Part shown: in pieces, positions 28,972 through 37,123 of the stretch
How positions within the stretch are numbered: position 1 is the first letter of the stretch
Layout: every line of letters starts with the position of its first letter
Assembly (NCBI GenBank): GCA_025464995.1
Contig: JAODMO010000055.1
Span: 1 to 64,000 of the forward strand
Length of the DNA stretch: 64,000 nucleotides
Reading direction: 5' to 3'
From: Microbacteriaceae bacterium
GTDB taxonomy: Bacteria > Actinomycetota > Actinomycetes > Actinomycetales > Microbacteriaceae
Notes under the pieces: model-generated
The model's input: the letters and a program-made list of their open reading frames with translations, nothing else
Told to the model about the DNA's origin: nothing
Database searches by the model: none
Translations under genes and position numbers: made by a program

Positions 28972-30159
28972 ATGCCCACCGTGATCTCGACCCCCACAGC
29001 CAGCGACTTCCTCGCTCTCGTTCCGCGCCTCGTCGGCTTCCCGCCGTGTGAGAGCATCGTCTTGGTCGCCTTCCGCGGCAAGCGCACGTGCGCGGCCATC
29101 CGGTTCGACCTCCCGCCAGCGGCGGCCCCGGTCGAGACCTGTCGGCGCATAGCGACGAGCATGGTGGGTGTGCTCAGCAAACTCGGCGGGGCGGATGCCG
29201 TCGTGCCGGTCGTCTACACCGGCGACTCCTTCACGGCTCACGGCGCCCCACCGCGCGCCGCGTTCGTCGGTGCGGCCCTCGAGAGGTTCCGTTTCTCGGG
29301 GTTCCTCGTGCGCGACGCCCTCTGCGTCGCGGCGGACGGCTGGGGCTCCTTTCTCGATCCCGATTGTCCGGCGGTCGGCAGGCCGCTCTCCGACATAGCA
29401 GCCTCGGCCGTGCACGACGCGATACCGACCGCCGAGCGCGACCGGCTCGGCGACATCGAGGCGTGGTCCGCGCTGCCCATCGTCGATCTCGCGACGACGG
29501 AGCGGGTGGCCCGGAAGCTCAGGACGATCGCCGCAGCTCTGGGTCGTGCGCGAGTGTCGGGCAGGGATCGCGGCGTACCTCCGTGTCGCGAGGCGGAATT
29601 GGTGCGGGGCGACGTCGACCGCGACGTGCTCATCGCCCGGTGGCAGCTCGACGACCTGCCCGCCTTCGCGGAGGCCTGCCTCGACGAGCCGCCGGAGCGG
29701 ATGCTCGAGCTGGACGCGGCTGTGCTCATCCACGCGGCGCAGTCGCCGGCTCTCCGCGACGTGCTCATGCTCCAGTGGGCTTTCGATCTCGAGACCGGCG
29801 ACCGCGTGCTCGACGACGCCGGAAGATTCGCCGCGGGCGAACCGGTGCTCTCGCTCGAGACCGGGCCGCTGATGCTCGGTGAGGGTCCGCGCCCCGACCC
29901 CGCCCGCATCGAGAAGGCGTTGTCCGTCGTCAAGCGGCTCGCCGCGAGTGCGCCGCGAGCGAGCAGGCCGCCCCTGCTCTGCATGCTCGCCTGGCTCAAC
30001 TGGGCGCTCGGCCGCAGCAGCGTCGCCGACCGATTCGTGCGCGGAGCCGAATCGATCGACCATCGCTACGGGCTCGCGGAGGTGCTGCGGGCGGTGCTCG
30101 ACCGCGGCATGCTGCCGGAGTGGGCGTTCCAGCTCGACGATCCGAGCGCCGGTGACTGA
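28972..30159 (+). CDS. DUF4192 protein
   Basis: 395 residues, with the family's N-terminal signature: a short leader, then DFLALVPRLVGFPPCESIVLV. No catalytic motif, signal peptide or membrane segment is apparent. DUF4192 proteins are widespread in Actinobacteria and their function is unknown. The C-terminal part (CMLAWLNWALGRSSVADRFV) is helical and repeat-like. Followed by a 192-base gap before a converging gene. Confidence 0.8.
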   Translation: MPTVISTPTASDFLALVPRLVGFPPCESIVLVAFRGKRTCAAIRFDLPPAAAPVETCRRIATSMVGVLSKLGGADAVVPVVYTGDSFTAHGAPPRAAFVGAALERFRFSGFLVRDALCVAADGWGSFLDPDCPAVGRPLSDIAASAVHDAIPTAERDRLGDIEAWSALPIVDLATTERVARKLRTIAAALGRARVSGRDRGVPPCREAELVRGDVDRDVLIARWQLDDLPAFAEACLDEPPERMLELDAAVLIHAAQSPALRDVLMLQWAFDLETGDRVLDDAGRFAAGEPVLSLETGPLMLGEGPRPDPARIEKALSVVKRLAASAPRASRPPLLCMLAWLNWALGRSSVADRFVRGAESIDHRYGLAEVLRAVLDRGMLPEWAFQLDDPSAGD

Positions 30160-30351
30160 GCGGTGCAGCACACTCCTCGGCGCGCGATCCGGCTCAATTG
30201 AGCACCGCGAGAGCGAGGTTGAGCGGACCAGACGTCGACGTTGCTGATCGTCACGATAGGTCCGAGCGCGGCCACGGCAGACCGGACCGCGACGAAGGTC
30301 GGTCCTGCGCTCGCGGAATGTCTCTTCCGTCTCTCCGACGCTACCCGCGGG
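30160..30351. other. Non-coding gap between converging genes with several palindromes
   Basis: No convincing gene is seen. It holds a perfect palindrome GCTCAATTGAGC (30192-30203), another ACGTCGACGT (30232-30241), and a GGTCCG/CGGACC inverted repeat 18 bases apart. These could be terminators or protein-binding sites. Confidence 0.4.
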
Positions 30352-31428
30352 TCAACCGGGCGGTGCCCCCGTGCGGGGAACGATGTTGACGCTCGAATTG
30401 AGCTCCACCGTCTGGGCGTTGAGCGACTCGAGTTCCGCCGATTTGGCGTCGAACGTGTCGGAGCGGGCGGTGATCGATGCGAACAGCGCGTCGAGGGACT
30501 CCTGCCGGTCAATGAGCGCCGAGCGGGCGCGTTCGCTGAAGTTGCCCGCGTCGGCCCGCGCATTGAAGACATCGACATCGCGGTTGAGCGCGTCGTAGCC
30601 GTCGTTGTACGAGGCGTAGTCCGCCTCGATGGTGGCACGGAGGCTCTCCAGTTCGACGCTCAGCGCCTGCGCTCGAGCCTCCAGTTCGACGAAGACCGCG
30701 TTGGATGCCGCGTGCAGGCCGATGAGGGCGGCGCGATCGGTGAAGTACCGCGCGTAGTACCGCTCGAGAGCTGGGGGCAGGTCGGCGACCTCCGTGCCGA
30801 TTATGGAGTGCAGCTCGTTGCTGCGCTCGCCCGGTTCGAGCCGGGCGTAGAGCGCCATCCGGTCGACGAAGGCCGCATCCGACGACAACGTGGCCGCCTC
30901 CGTCTCGAGCAGGCGAGACAGTTGGGCCCTCTCGTCGGCGCCGAGCCGATGCCACGCCGCATGCAGCATCTCGTGCGAGGCGACGACCTCCTCGATTCCG
31001 TCGAGCCGCTCGTCCACGACGTCGAAGAGCACGATCGACCGGTCTCCGGGAACGTAGCACCCGAGGACGCCGGTGCCCTCCTCACTGCTCCCGCAGAGGC
31101 CCGTGAACCGCCGCGCGTCGGCGATGGTCGGCCGGCTCGCGAGGAAGAGGAACTCCCCGCGACCGCTCATCGTCGAGCGCTCGACGTAGGAGGCGACCGC
31201 AGGGCTCTCGTCGAACCCCCAGACGGCGAACTGGTCGACGATGTACTGGCGACTCGCTATGACCCAAAACGACGCCGAGGTGATCAGCGCGAGCGTGAGG
31301 AGGAGTGCGATCCACCGCAGGCGTCCGCTCGGTCGACCCGGCGGCCCGGCTTGCGGCGGCAACCACTCGCCGTCGAAATCGGGGAGGGGGCGACCGGCAG
31401 CTGTCGGCTCGTACACGGTCCGCTCCAT
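30352..31428 (-). CDS. Membrane-anchored protein with HExxH motif and coiled coil
   Basis: 358 residues. A proline-rich cytoplasmic tail (residues 1-37), one membrane segment (about 38-59) and a large outside region. SHEMLHAAW puts a zinc-metallopeptidase-type HExxH at His152-His156, and a pair of Cys (LCGSSEEGTGVLGCYV) may form a disulfide. From about residue 240 it is a long Ala/Glu/Leu-rich helix, probably coiled coil. I do not recognise a family. The HExxH sits in a helix with a downstream Glu-rich segment that could give a third zinc ligand, but peptidase activity is only a hypothesis. ATG at 31428; divergent from the Nudix gene. Confidence 0.7.
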   Translation of the reverse strand: MERTVYEPTAAGRPLPDFDGEWLPPQAGPPGRPSGRLRWIALLLTLALITSASFWVIASRQYIVDQFAVWGFDESPAVASYVERSTMSGRGEFLFLASRPTIADARRFTGLCGSSEEGTGVLGCYVPGDRSIVLFDVVDERLDGIEEVVASHEMLHAAWHRLGADERAQLSRLLETEAATLSSDAAFVDRMALYARLEPGERSNELHSIIGTEVADLPPALERYYARYFTDRAALIGLHAASNAVFVELEARAQALSVELESLRATIEADYASYNDGYDALNRDVDVFNARADAGNFSERARSALIDRQESLDALFASITARSDTFDAKSAELESLNAQTVELNSSVNIVPRTGAPPG

Positions 31429-31478
31429 TCGCGATGTGTCACGACCCTATCAGCGGGACGGCCTCGGATCGGGGCTGG

Positions 31479-31484
31479 CATGAT
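31479..31484 (+). promoter_or_regulatory. Possible -10 CATGAT before the Nudix gene
   Basis: CATGAT ends 7 bases before the ATG at 31492. If real, it argues against the in-frame ATG at 31480 as the start. Confidence 0.3.
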
Positions 31485-31491
31485 TGGCGCC

Positions 31492-31974
31492 ATGACCATT
31501 CCGACCGCACCGACCGGTGTCATCGTCATCGTCGCGGCGATCATCGAAGACGCGCTCGGCAGGCTCCTGCTGGTGCGCAAGCGAGGCACGGACCGATTCA
31601 TGCAGGCCGGCGGCAAGATCGACCCGGGCGAGACGCCCGCGGAGGCGCTGATGCGTGAGCTGGGGGAGGAGCTCGCCGTGGTCGTGCGGGAGGAGCACCT
31701 CGAGTACCTGGGACGGTTCCACGCTCCCGCGGCGAACGAGGCCGGCTACGTCGTAGACGCCGAGGTGTTTCTCGTGTCGCTGGGCGGACGGCCCGAGGCA
31801 TCCGCGGAGATCGAGGAACTGCTCTGGATGGCGCCGTCCGATGCGGGGGGCGTGCGACTGGCGCCCCTCACGAGCGAGGTCCTCCTGCCCCTCCTCGCCG
31901 GACGCGATGGCGAACGAGGTGCCGGACGAGCCGCCGGACGAGCTGCCGGACGAGCTGCCGGACCAGCTGCCTGA
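31492..31974 (+). CDS. Nudix hydrolase
   Basis: 160 residues. The Nudix box GGKIDPGETPAEALMRELGE, continuing into ELAV, is complete, with the REL..E core that binds the metal. It hydrolyses nucleoside diphosphates linked to another group X; the substrate is unknown. Catalytic core about residues 8-130. The tail is a low-complexity run encoded by five 12-bp repeats and ends where the fifth repeat has mutated to TGA. It converges with the small minus-strand gene at 32002. Confidence 0.85.
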   Translation: MTIPTAPTGVIVIVAAIIEDALGRLLLVRKRGTDRFMQAGGKIDPGETPAEALMRELGEELAVVVREEHLEYLGRFHAPAANEAGYVVDAEVFLVSLGGRPEASAEIEELLWMAPSDAGGVRLAPLTSEVLLPLLAGRDGERGAGRAAGRAAGRAAGPAA

Positions 31975-31980
31975 CGAGCT
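31921..31980 (+). repeat. Five tandem 12-bp repeats at the Nudix 3' end
   Basis: The unit GCCGGACGAGCT occurs five times without gaps: two exact copies and three with single changes. In the Nudix frame each unit adds four residues of the AGRA/AGPA type. A G-to-T change in unit five creates the stop TGA (31972-31974). Confidence 0.85.
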
Positions 31981-32001
31981 GCTCCTGACTCGCGCTCGCG
32001 G

Positions 32002-32334
32002 CTACTTCTTCGTGTGCGGGTGTTTGTTGTGCTTGTGCTGCGGCTTCGACTTGTCCGCCGCGAGAAACTCGACGGCCTCGTCGATCGACGTGACCTCTGC
32101 GGGGAGTCCGTCGTCGAGCTGAGACGGCTTCCAGGCGAGGATGACGTTCTGTCCCGCCTCGATGTAGCCGACCGTGTTGCCGTCGGAGAGCACCTGCCAG
32201 TCGAGCGGGACGTCGTCCACTCCGAGGCCGAGCCGCCGCGTCTTCGCGGTCGGCATTATCGTGATGGTGTGGCCGACGGCGTCGAAGTCGATGCCTTCCG
32301 GTCGCAGGGTGGCGAGATCGTCGAGTTTGACCAT
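32002..32334 (-). CDS. Small protein with Lys/His-rich tail, unknown function
   Basis: 110 residues. A compact globular part (about 1-90), with the phrase DGNTVGYIEAGQNVILAWKPS, ends in a Lys/His-rich tail (SKPQHKHNKHPHTKK) that could bind metal or nucleic acid. No signal peptide, membrane segment or known motif. ATG at 32334. It lies downstream of, and on the same strand as, the decayed FAD oxidase gene. Similar small proteins occur in Actinobacteria, but I cannot name a family. Confidence 0.6.
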   Translation of the reverse strand: MVKLDDLATLRPEGIDFDAVGHTITIMPTAKTRRLGLGVDDVPLDWQVLSDGNTVGYIEAGQNVILAWKPSQLDDGLPAEVTSIDEAVEFLAADKSKPQHKHNKHPHTKK

Positions 32335-32384
32335 GGGCCAACCCTAGGGCGACGAGGCGCCGGTAGCCAGAGCCCGGCGGCCTC

Positions 32385-33580
32385 TCAGCGCCCGACGAGC
32401 GGGGCCATGACCCGAGCCGCGAGTGAGCGTCGACCCGTCATCCGCTTCTCCGCATCGGCGATCGACATCGCGGCGAGCCCGAGGTTGGCGCCGGCGAAGC
32501 GGAGCGGCTCCCGTTCCCACCGGGGCGAGGAGTGGTTCACCCAGGGCAGCCGGGTGAGCGGGGACGGTGTCGCGGTGATGAGGTCGGCCAGGGTGCGTCC
32601 TGCGAGGTTCGTCGTGCTGAGTCCGTCGCCGACGTAACCCCCGCTCTTGCGATGCCGGTGGCGCGGTCGTATGCAGCCGATGCGTGCCAGTCGCGGTGCA
32701 CGCCCAACGGTCCACCCCAGCGGTGCGTGACGGCGGCGTACGCGGCCTGCGGGAAGAGCTCGACGAGCGCTGCACGGAGGTGGTCGAACACCCGCGGGTC
32801 ACGGTCGTAGCCCTCGCGGATGCTGCTGCCCCAGTGGTAGCGGGCGCCGCGGCCGCCGAACGCGAAACGATTGTCGGCGGTGCGCTGGCCGTAGACGAGC
32901 AGGTGGCGATAGTCGGTGAACGTCTGGTCGTGACCGTGTGCGGCGCCCAGTCGAGCACCTCGGTCTGCTCGTGGATGGTCACGCCGCGCGACTCCAGCAG
33001 GCGCGCGAGTCCGCGCACGAGTTCGGCGGGATGGAGGCGGGCGCAAGCGGGGTCGAGCGTGGCCGCGACGGCGCCGCCGATCGACGTGGACTGCAGCCGT
33101 ACGTCGTCGACCCCGTACCGCCGTGCCTCGGCGACTTCCGCCCGCGCCGCCTCGAGCTGCACCGGCGAGCGCGAGAGACAGGGTGCCGCCTCGCGCGAGA
33201 TCGCAGTCGATGCCCTCCGCTCCAGTGACTCGGCCCGCCTCGTCGACGGTGTCGATCATCGCGCGGCGCATGGCGAGCGCCGCCGCCCGCCCGTGCTCAC
33301 GCTCGAGCGCGGCGGTCGACGCGGGGAACAACGAGCTGCACCATCCGCCGTTGCGCCCCGACGCACCGTAGCCCGCGATGTGCTTCTCGAGCACCACGAT
33401 GCGGAGAGTGGGCTCGCGCTGCAGGAGGTAGTACGCCGTCCAGAGGCCGGTCAGGCCCGCGCCGACGATCGCGACGTCGACAGACAGGTCGCCGGGCAGC
33501 GCGCCGCGCGCCGTCAGGTCGTCGTCGACCGAGTCGTGCCAGAAGCTGATCGACCGGTAGCCCGACGACCGGTAGGCCAT
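32385..33580 (-). pseudogene. Decayed FAD-dependent amine oxidase (PuuB-like)
   Basis: Remains of a DAO-family oxidoreductase like gamma-glutamylputrescine oxidase. The N-terminus is good: VDVAIVGAGLTGLWTAYYLL is the FAD dinucleotide fold and YGASGRNGGWCSSLFP is typical of the family. The frame then breaks three times: near 33163-33175 (about two bases missing before SPVQLE), near 32921-32945 (frame change together with loss of roughly 60 residues between DWAPHTV and TFTDYRHLLVYGQRTAD), and in a C-run at 32638-32642 (one base missing before GYVGDGLSTTNLAGRTLADL). The last segment ends in a stop at 32385. It lies just downstream of the aminotransferase gene at 33583, so it was probably the oxidase of the same polyamine pathway. 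Confidence 0.85.
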
Positions 33581-33582
33581 CG

Positions 33583-35004
33583 CTAGAGCCTCGACCAGGC
33601 CTCGGTCAGCACCGAACGCAGGATGCCCTCGATTTCATCGAACTCCGCCTGGCCCACCGTGAGCGGGGGAGCCAGCTGGATGACGGGGTCGCCGCGGTCA
33701 TCGGCGCGGCAGTAGAGCCCCGCCTCGAACAGGGCTTTCGACAGGAATCCTCGCAGCAGTCGCTCTGATTCATCCGCGTCGAAGGTCTCCTTCGTCACCT
33801 TGTCTTTCACGAGCTCGATGCCGAAGAAGTAGCCGTCGCCGCGCACGTCGCCCACGATTGGAAGGTCGGTGAGCTTCTCGAGGGTCGCGCGGAACGCGGG
33901 CGAGTTCTCTCGCACGTTCTCGAACAGCTTCTCCTCCTCGTAGATGTCGAGGTTGGCGAGCGCCACCGCGGAGGAGACCGGATGTCCGCCGAAGGTGTAG
34001 CCGTGATAGAACGACGTGTCGCCGTGCTTGAACGGCTCGTAGATCTTCTCGCTCACGATGGTCGCGCCGATCGGAGAGTAGCCGCTCGTCATGCCCTTGG
34101 CGCAGGTGATCATGTCGGGCTCGAAACCGTAGGTCGTCGACGCGAACATGTTGCCGATGCGTCCGAAGCCGGTGATGACCTCGTCGGCCACGAGCAGCAC
34201 GTCGTACTGGTCGCAGATCTCGCGCACCCGCGCGAAGTAGCCGGGCGGGGGAGGGAAGGCCCCTCCCGAGTTCTGCACGGGCTCGAGGAACACCGCCGCG
34301 ACGGTCTCGGGCCCCTCGAAGAGGATCATCTCCTCGATGCGGTTGGCCGCCCACTGCCCGAAGAGGTACGGGTCGTCGGCGGGAGCGCCCATCTCCGCCG
34401 CGCGGTAGAAGTTAGTGTTCGGCACCCGGAAGCCGCCGGGGGTGACCGGCTCGAACATCTCCTTCATGCCCGGGATGCCGGTGATGGCGAGCGCTCCCTG
34501 CGTCGTACCGTGGTACGCGACCGCGCGGGAGATGACCTTGTGCTTGGTCGGCCGCCCCTGCAGCTTCCAGTAGTACTTGGCGAGCTTGAAGGCGGTCTCG
34601 ACGGCCTCGCCGCCGCCGGACGAGAAGAAGACGCGGTTGAGCTCGCCCGGTGCGTTGGCGGCGAGACGGTCGGCCAGCTCGATGGCCGAGGGATGCGCGT
34701 ACGACCAGAGAGGGAAGAACGCGAGCTCCTCGGCCTGCGTGGCGGCCACCTCGGCGAGGCGCTTTCGACCGTGGCCGGCGTTGACGACGAAGAGCCCGGA
34801 GAGGCCGTCGAAGTACTTCTTGCCCTGGCTGTCCCAGATGTGGTGACCGCTGCCCTTGACGATGATGGGCACACCGCGGCCGTCTTCCATCACCGACTGG
34901 CGGTTGAAGTGCATCCAGAGGTGGTCTTTCGCCTTCTGCTGCAGCACGCTGTCGTCGAGCGACGCCGAGGCCGCGGGTGAGACGGGCTGTTCTGTCGTGG
35001 TCAT
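33583..35004 (-). CDS. Class III aminotransferase, putrescine:pyruvate type
   Basis: 473 residues, PLP-dependent, fold type I. PLP-binding Asp in VADEVITGFGRIG, Schiff-base Lys in CAKGMTSGYSPIGA, phosphate-binding FSSGGGEAVETAFKLAKYYW, and FYHGYTFGGHPVSSAVAL. The overall pattern (HLWMHFNRQSVMEDG, SGLFVVNAGHGR) fits the SpuC-like omega-aminotransferases that move the amino group of putrescine or other polyamines to pyruvate. Exact substrate is inferred from neighbours: an Lrp-type regulator upstream, an oxidase remnant downstream and an aminoaldehyde dehydrogenase divergent. ATG at 35004, 5 bases after the regulator's stop. Confidence 0.9.
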   Translation of the reverse strand: MTTTEQPVSPAASASLDDSVLQQKAKDHLWMHFNRQSVMEDGRGVPIIVKGSGHHIWDSQGKKYFDGLSGLFVVNAGHGRKRLAEVAATQAEELAFFPLWSYAHPSAIELADRLAANAPGELNRVFFSSGGGEAVETAFKLAKYYWKLQGRPTKHKVISRAVAYHGTTQGALAITGIPGMKEMFEPVTPGGFRVPNTNFYRAAEMGAPADDPYLFGQWAANRIEEMILFEGPETVAAVFLEPVQNSGGAFPPPPGYFARVREICDQYDVLLVADEVITGFGRIGNMFASTTYGFEPDMITCAKGMTSGYSPIGATIVSEKIYEPFKHGDTSFYHGYTFGGHPVSSAVALANLDIYEEEKLFENVRENSPAFRATLEKLTDLPIVGDVRGDGYFFGIELVKDKVTKETFDADESERLLRGFLSKALFEAGLYCRADDRGDPVIQLAPPLTVGQAEFDEIEGILRSVLTEAWSRL

Positions 35005-35009
35005 GGTGA

Positions 35010-35504
35010 CTACCTTGTTCCCCAGTTGTACAACTGTTTGAAGAGTTTCAGATACACGAAGGTCTCGGTGGACTGCACGCCCTCGATCGCGCGGATGCGC
35101 TTGTTGAGCAGGTCGATGAGGTCGTCGTCGTTCTCACAGACCACCTCGGCCATGATGTCGAAGCTGCCTGCCGTGAGGACGACGTAGTCGACGGCGGCGA
35201 GGGCGCCGAGCGCCTCGGCGACACGCGTGGTGTCGCCGGAGACCCGGATCCCGATCATCGCCTGGCGGTAGAAGCCGAGCTGCATAGGATCGGTCACGGC
35301 GACGACCTGCATCACGCCCGACTCCGTGAGCTTCTGCACGCGTTGGCGCACCGCGGCCTCACTGAGACCGACGGCCTTGCCGATCTCGGCGTAGGAGCGT
35401 CGCCCGTCGGTCTGCAGCTGCTCGATGATCGCCTTCGACACGGTGTCGAGTTGAAGCGGCTTGTTGGATGCCCTCGGGCCGGTGTGCCTGTTGTCCGTCG
35501 TCAT
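35010..35504 (-). CDS. Lrp/AsnC-family transcriptional regulator
   Basis: 164 residues from ATG 35504; an upstream in-frame extension to 35588 lies beyond the likely promoter. N-terminal helix-turn-helix (RRSYAEIGKAVGLSEAAVRQRVQKL) and a C-terminal RAM ligand-binding domain (FYRQAMIGIRVSGD ... GSFDIMAEVVCEN). It heads the aminotransferase-oxidase operon and is divergent from the aldehyde dehydrogenase, so it probably controls both in response to an amino acid or polyamine; the ligand is unknown. Confidence 0.92.
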   Translation of the reverse strand: MTTDNRHTGPRASNKPLQLDTVSKAIIEQLQTDGRRSYAEIGKAVGLSEAAVRQRVQKLTESGVMQVVAVTDPMQLGFYRQAMIGIRVSGDTTRVAEALGALAAVDYVVLTAGSFDIMAEVVCENDDDLIDLLNKRIRAIEGVQSTETFVYLKLFKQLYNWGTR

Positions 35505-35527
35505 CCGCGCGTTCCGTCCATGGGTTG

Positions 35528-35556
35528 ATTGTGTCAGTGCCGGGATGCCGTGACAA
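35528..35556 (-). promoter_or_regulatory. Promoter of the Lrp-type regulator
   Basis: On the minus strand, TTGTCA (35556-35551), a 17-base spacer, then CACAAT (35533-35528). The transcription start would fall about 15-20 bases before the ATG at 35504. The spacer region also contains an imperfect TTGTGTCA / TGACAA inverted repeat that could be a regulator site. Confidence 0.45.
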
Positions 35557-35577
35557 GGGATTCCGCATCCACGGACA

Positions 35578-35583
35578 TATAAT
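35578..35583 (+). promoter_or_regulatory. Consensus -10 TATAAT upstream of the aldehyde dehydrogenase
   Basis: A perfect TATAAT on the plus strand, 61 bases before the ATG at 35645. The -35 at the right distance is poor. It would be an alternative to the closer leaderless box. Confidence 0.35.
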
Positions 35584-35632
35584 CCCACGAAATCCGTTGA
35601 AACCGGCCCTGTGGATGAGGCGGGGAGTCGGA

Positions 35633-35638
35633 TATGTT
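35633..35638 (+). promoter_or_regulatory. -10 box TATGTT of a leaderless aldehyde dehydrogenase transcript
   Basis: TATGTT ends 6 bases before the ATG at 35645. Together with TATAAT at 35578 it gives this gene two candidate promoters in the region shared with the Lrp-type regulator. Confidence 0.45.
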
Positions 35639-35644
35639 GGGTTC

Positions 35645-37081
35645 ATGAGCGAACGCGAACTTCGTAATTTCATCAATGGCGAGTATGTCCAGGCACGCGG
35701 CGAGACGGCGTTCGACGTGATCGACCCGGCAACCGAGCAGGTCTACGCCTCGTCGCCCGTGTCGGGCGCGGCCGACGTGGACGCCGCCTTCACCGCCGCA
35801 TCCGCCGCCTTCGAGACCTGGGGTGACACCACGCCCGCCGAGCGCCAGCTCGCCCTGTTCCGCATCGCCGACGCGATGGAGGCGCGGGCCGAGGAGTTCG
35901 CCGACGCCGAGTCGAAAGACACCGGCAAGCCCCGTGCCAGCCTCGTCGACGACGAGATCATGGTGTCGGTCGACCAGATCCGCTTCTTCGCGGGCGAGGC
36001 TCGACACCTCAGCGGCATGGCGAGCGGCGAGTACCTGAGAGACCACACGTCGTCAGTGCGCCGGGAGCCCATCGGCGTGATCGGCCAGGTGACCCCCTGG
36101 AACTACCCACTCAACATGGCGGTCTGGAAGTTCGCTCCCGCCATTGCGGCCGGCAACACGACGGTGCTCAAGCCGAGCGACACGACACCGTCGTCGACCC
36201 TGTTGCTTGCGGAGGTGGCGGCAGAGTTCCTGCCGAAGGGCGTGCTCAACGTCATCACGGGCGACCGCTCGACCGGCGCGGCGATGATCGACCACCGGAT
36301 CCCGCAGATGGTGTCCATCACCGGGTCGGTGCGCGCCGGCATGGAGGTCGCGAGGGCGGCCTCGGCCGACCTCAAGCGCGTGCATCTCGAGCTCGGAGGC
36401 AAGGCTCCTGTCATCGTGTTCGACGACGCCGACATCCCGTCGGCAGTCGAAGGCATTGCGACCGCCGGTTACTTCAACGCCGGCCAGGACTGCACCGCCG
36501 CCACGCGTGTACTCGTACAGGAGGGAATCCACGACGAGTTCGTCGCGGCGCTCGCCGCCTACGCGCGCGCCAACGCCCGTACGGGCGCCCCGAGCGAGGC
36601 CGATATCCTCTTCGGTCCCGTGAACAACGCGAACCAGCTCGCCCAGGTGCAGGGATTCATCGAACGGCTGCCCGCCCACGCCGTCATCGAGCTCGGCGGT
36701 CACCGCCAGGGCACGGTCGGCTACTTCCACGAGGCGACCATCGTCTCGGGTCTCCAGCAGACGGATGACGCGGTGCAGAACGAAATCTTCGGCCCCGTCA
36801 TCACCGTGCAGAAGTTCAGCGACGAGCGCGAGGCGCTCACCTGGGCGAACGACGTGCGCTACGGCCTGTCGTCCAGCGTGTGGACGAAAGACCACTCACG
36901 CGCCATGCGCATGGCGAAGCGCCTCGACTTCGGGTGCGTGTGGATCAACACCCACATCCCACTCGTCGCCGAGATGCCGCACGGCGGGTTCAAGCACTCG
37001 GGCTACGGCAAAGACCTCTCCAGCTACGGCTTCGAGGACTACACCCGGGTCAAGCACGTCATGTCGTACATCGGCGAGTAG
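35645..37081 (+). CDS. Aldehyde dehydrogenase, probably gamma-aminobutyraldehyde dehydrogenase
   Basis: 478 residues, NAD(P)+-dependent ALDH superfamily. Catalytic Glu in LELGGKAPVIVFDDAD and catalytic Cys in FNAGQDCTAATR; cofactor motifs TPWNYPLNMAVWKFAPA and ITGSVRAG; C-terminal EMPHGGFKHSGYGKD typical of betaine/aminobutyraldehyde types. Next to a putrescine-type aminotransferase and Lrp regulator it most likely oxidises 4-aminobutanal to GABA. The GABA would then be used by the aminotransferase at 59018-60382. ATG 35645. Confidence 0.9.
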   Translation: MSERELRNFINGEYVQARGETAFDVIDPATEQVYASSPVSGAADVDAAFTAASAAFETWGDTTPAERQLALFRIADAMEARAEEFADAESKDTGKPRASLVDDEIMVSVDQIRFFAGEARHLSGMASGEYLRDHTSSVRREPIGVIGQVTPWNYPLNMAVWKFAPAIAAGNTTVLKPSDTTPSSTLLLAEVAAEFLPKGVLNVITGDRSTGAAMIDHRIPQMVSITGSVRAGMEVARAASADLKRVHLELGGKAPVIVFDDADIPSAVEGIATAGYFNAGQDCTAATRVLVQEGIHDEFVAALAAYARANARTGAPSEADILFGPVNNANQLAQVQGFIERLPAHAVIELGGHRQGTVGYFHEATIVSGLQQTDDAVQNEIFGPVITVQKFSDEREALTWANDVRYGLSSSVWTKDHSRAMRMAKRLDFGCVWINTHIPLVAEMPHGGFKHSGYGKDLSSYGFEDYTRVKHVMSYIGE

Positions 37082-37111
37082 GGGAGCCGTGCCCGGCAGC
37101 GGTCCCGGTCA

Positions 37112-37117
37112 TAGGGT
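37112..37117 (+). promoter_or_regulatory. -10 box TAGGGT at the head of the FHA/kinase cluster
   Basis: TAGGGT ends 6 bases before the GTG at 37124, so the cluster may start with a leaderless mRNA. It lies 31 bases after the aldehyde dehydrogenase stop. Confidence 0.45.
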
Positions 37118-37123
37118 TGACCC

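Noticed and set aside
30198-30389. 63-codon plus-strand open frame in the palindrome-rich gap
   Set aside because: No ribosome binding site, biased composition, and it runs into the 3' end of the opposite gene.
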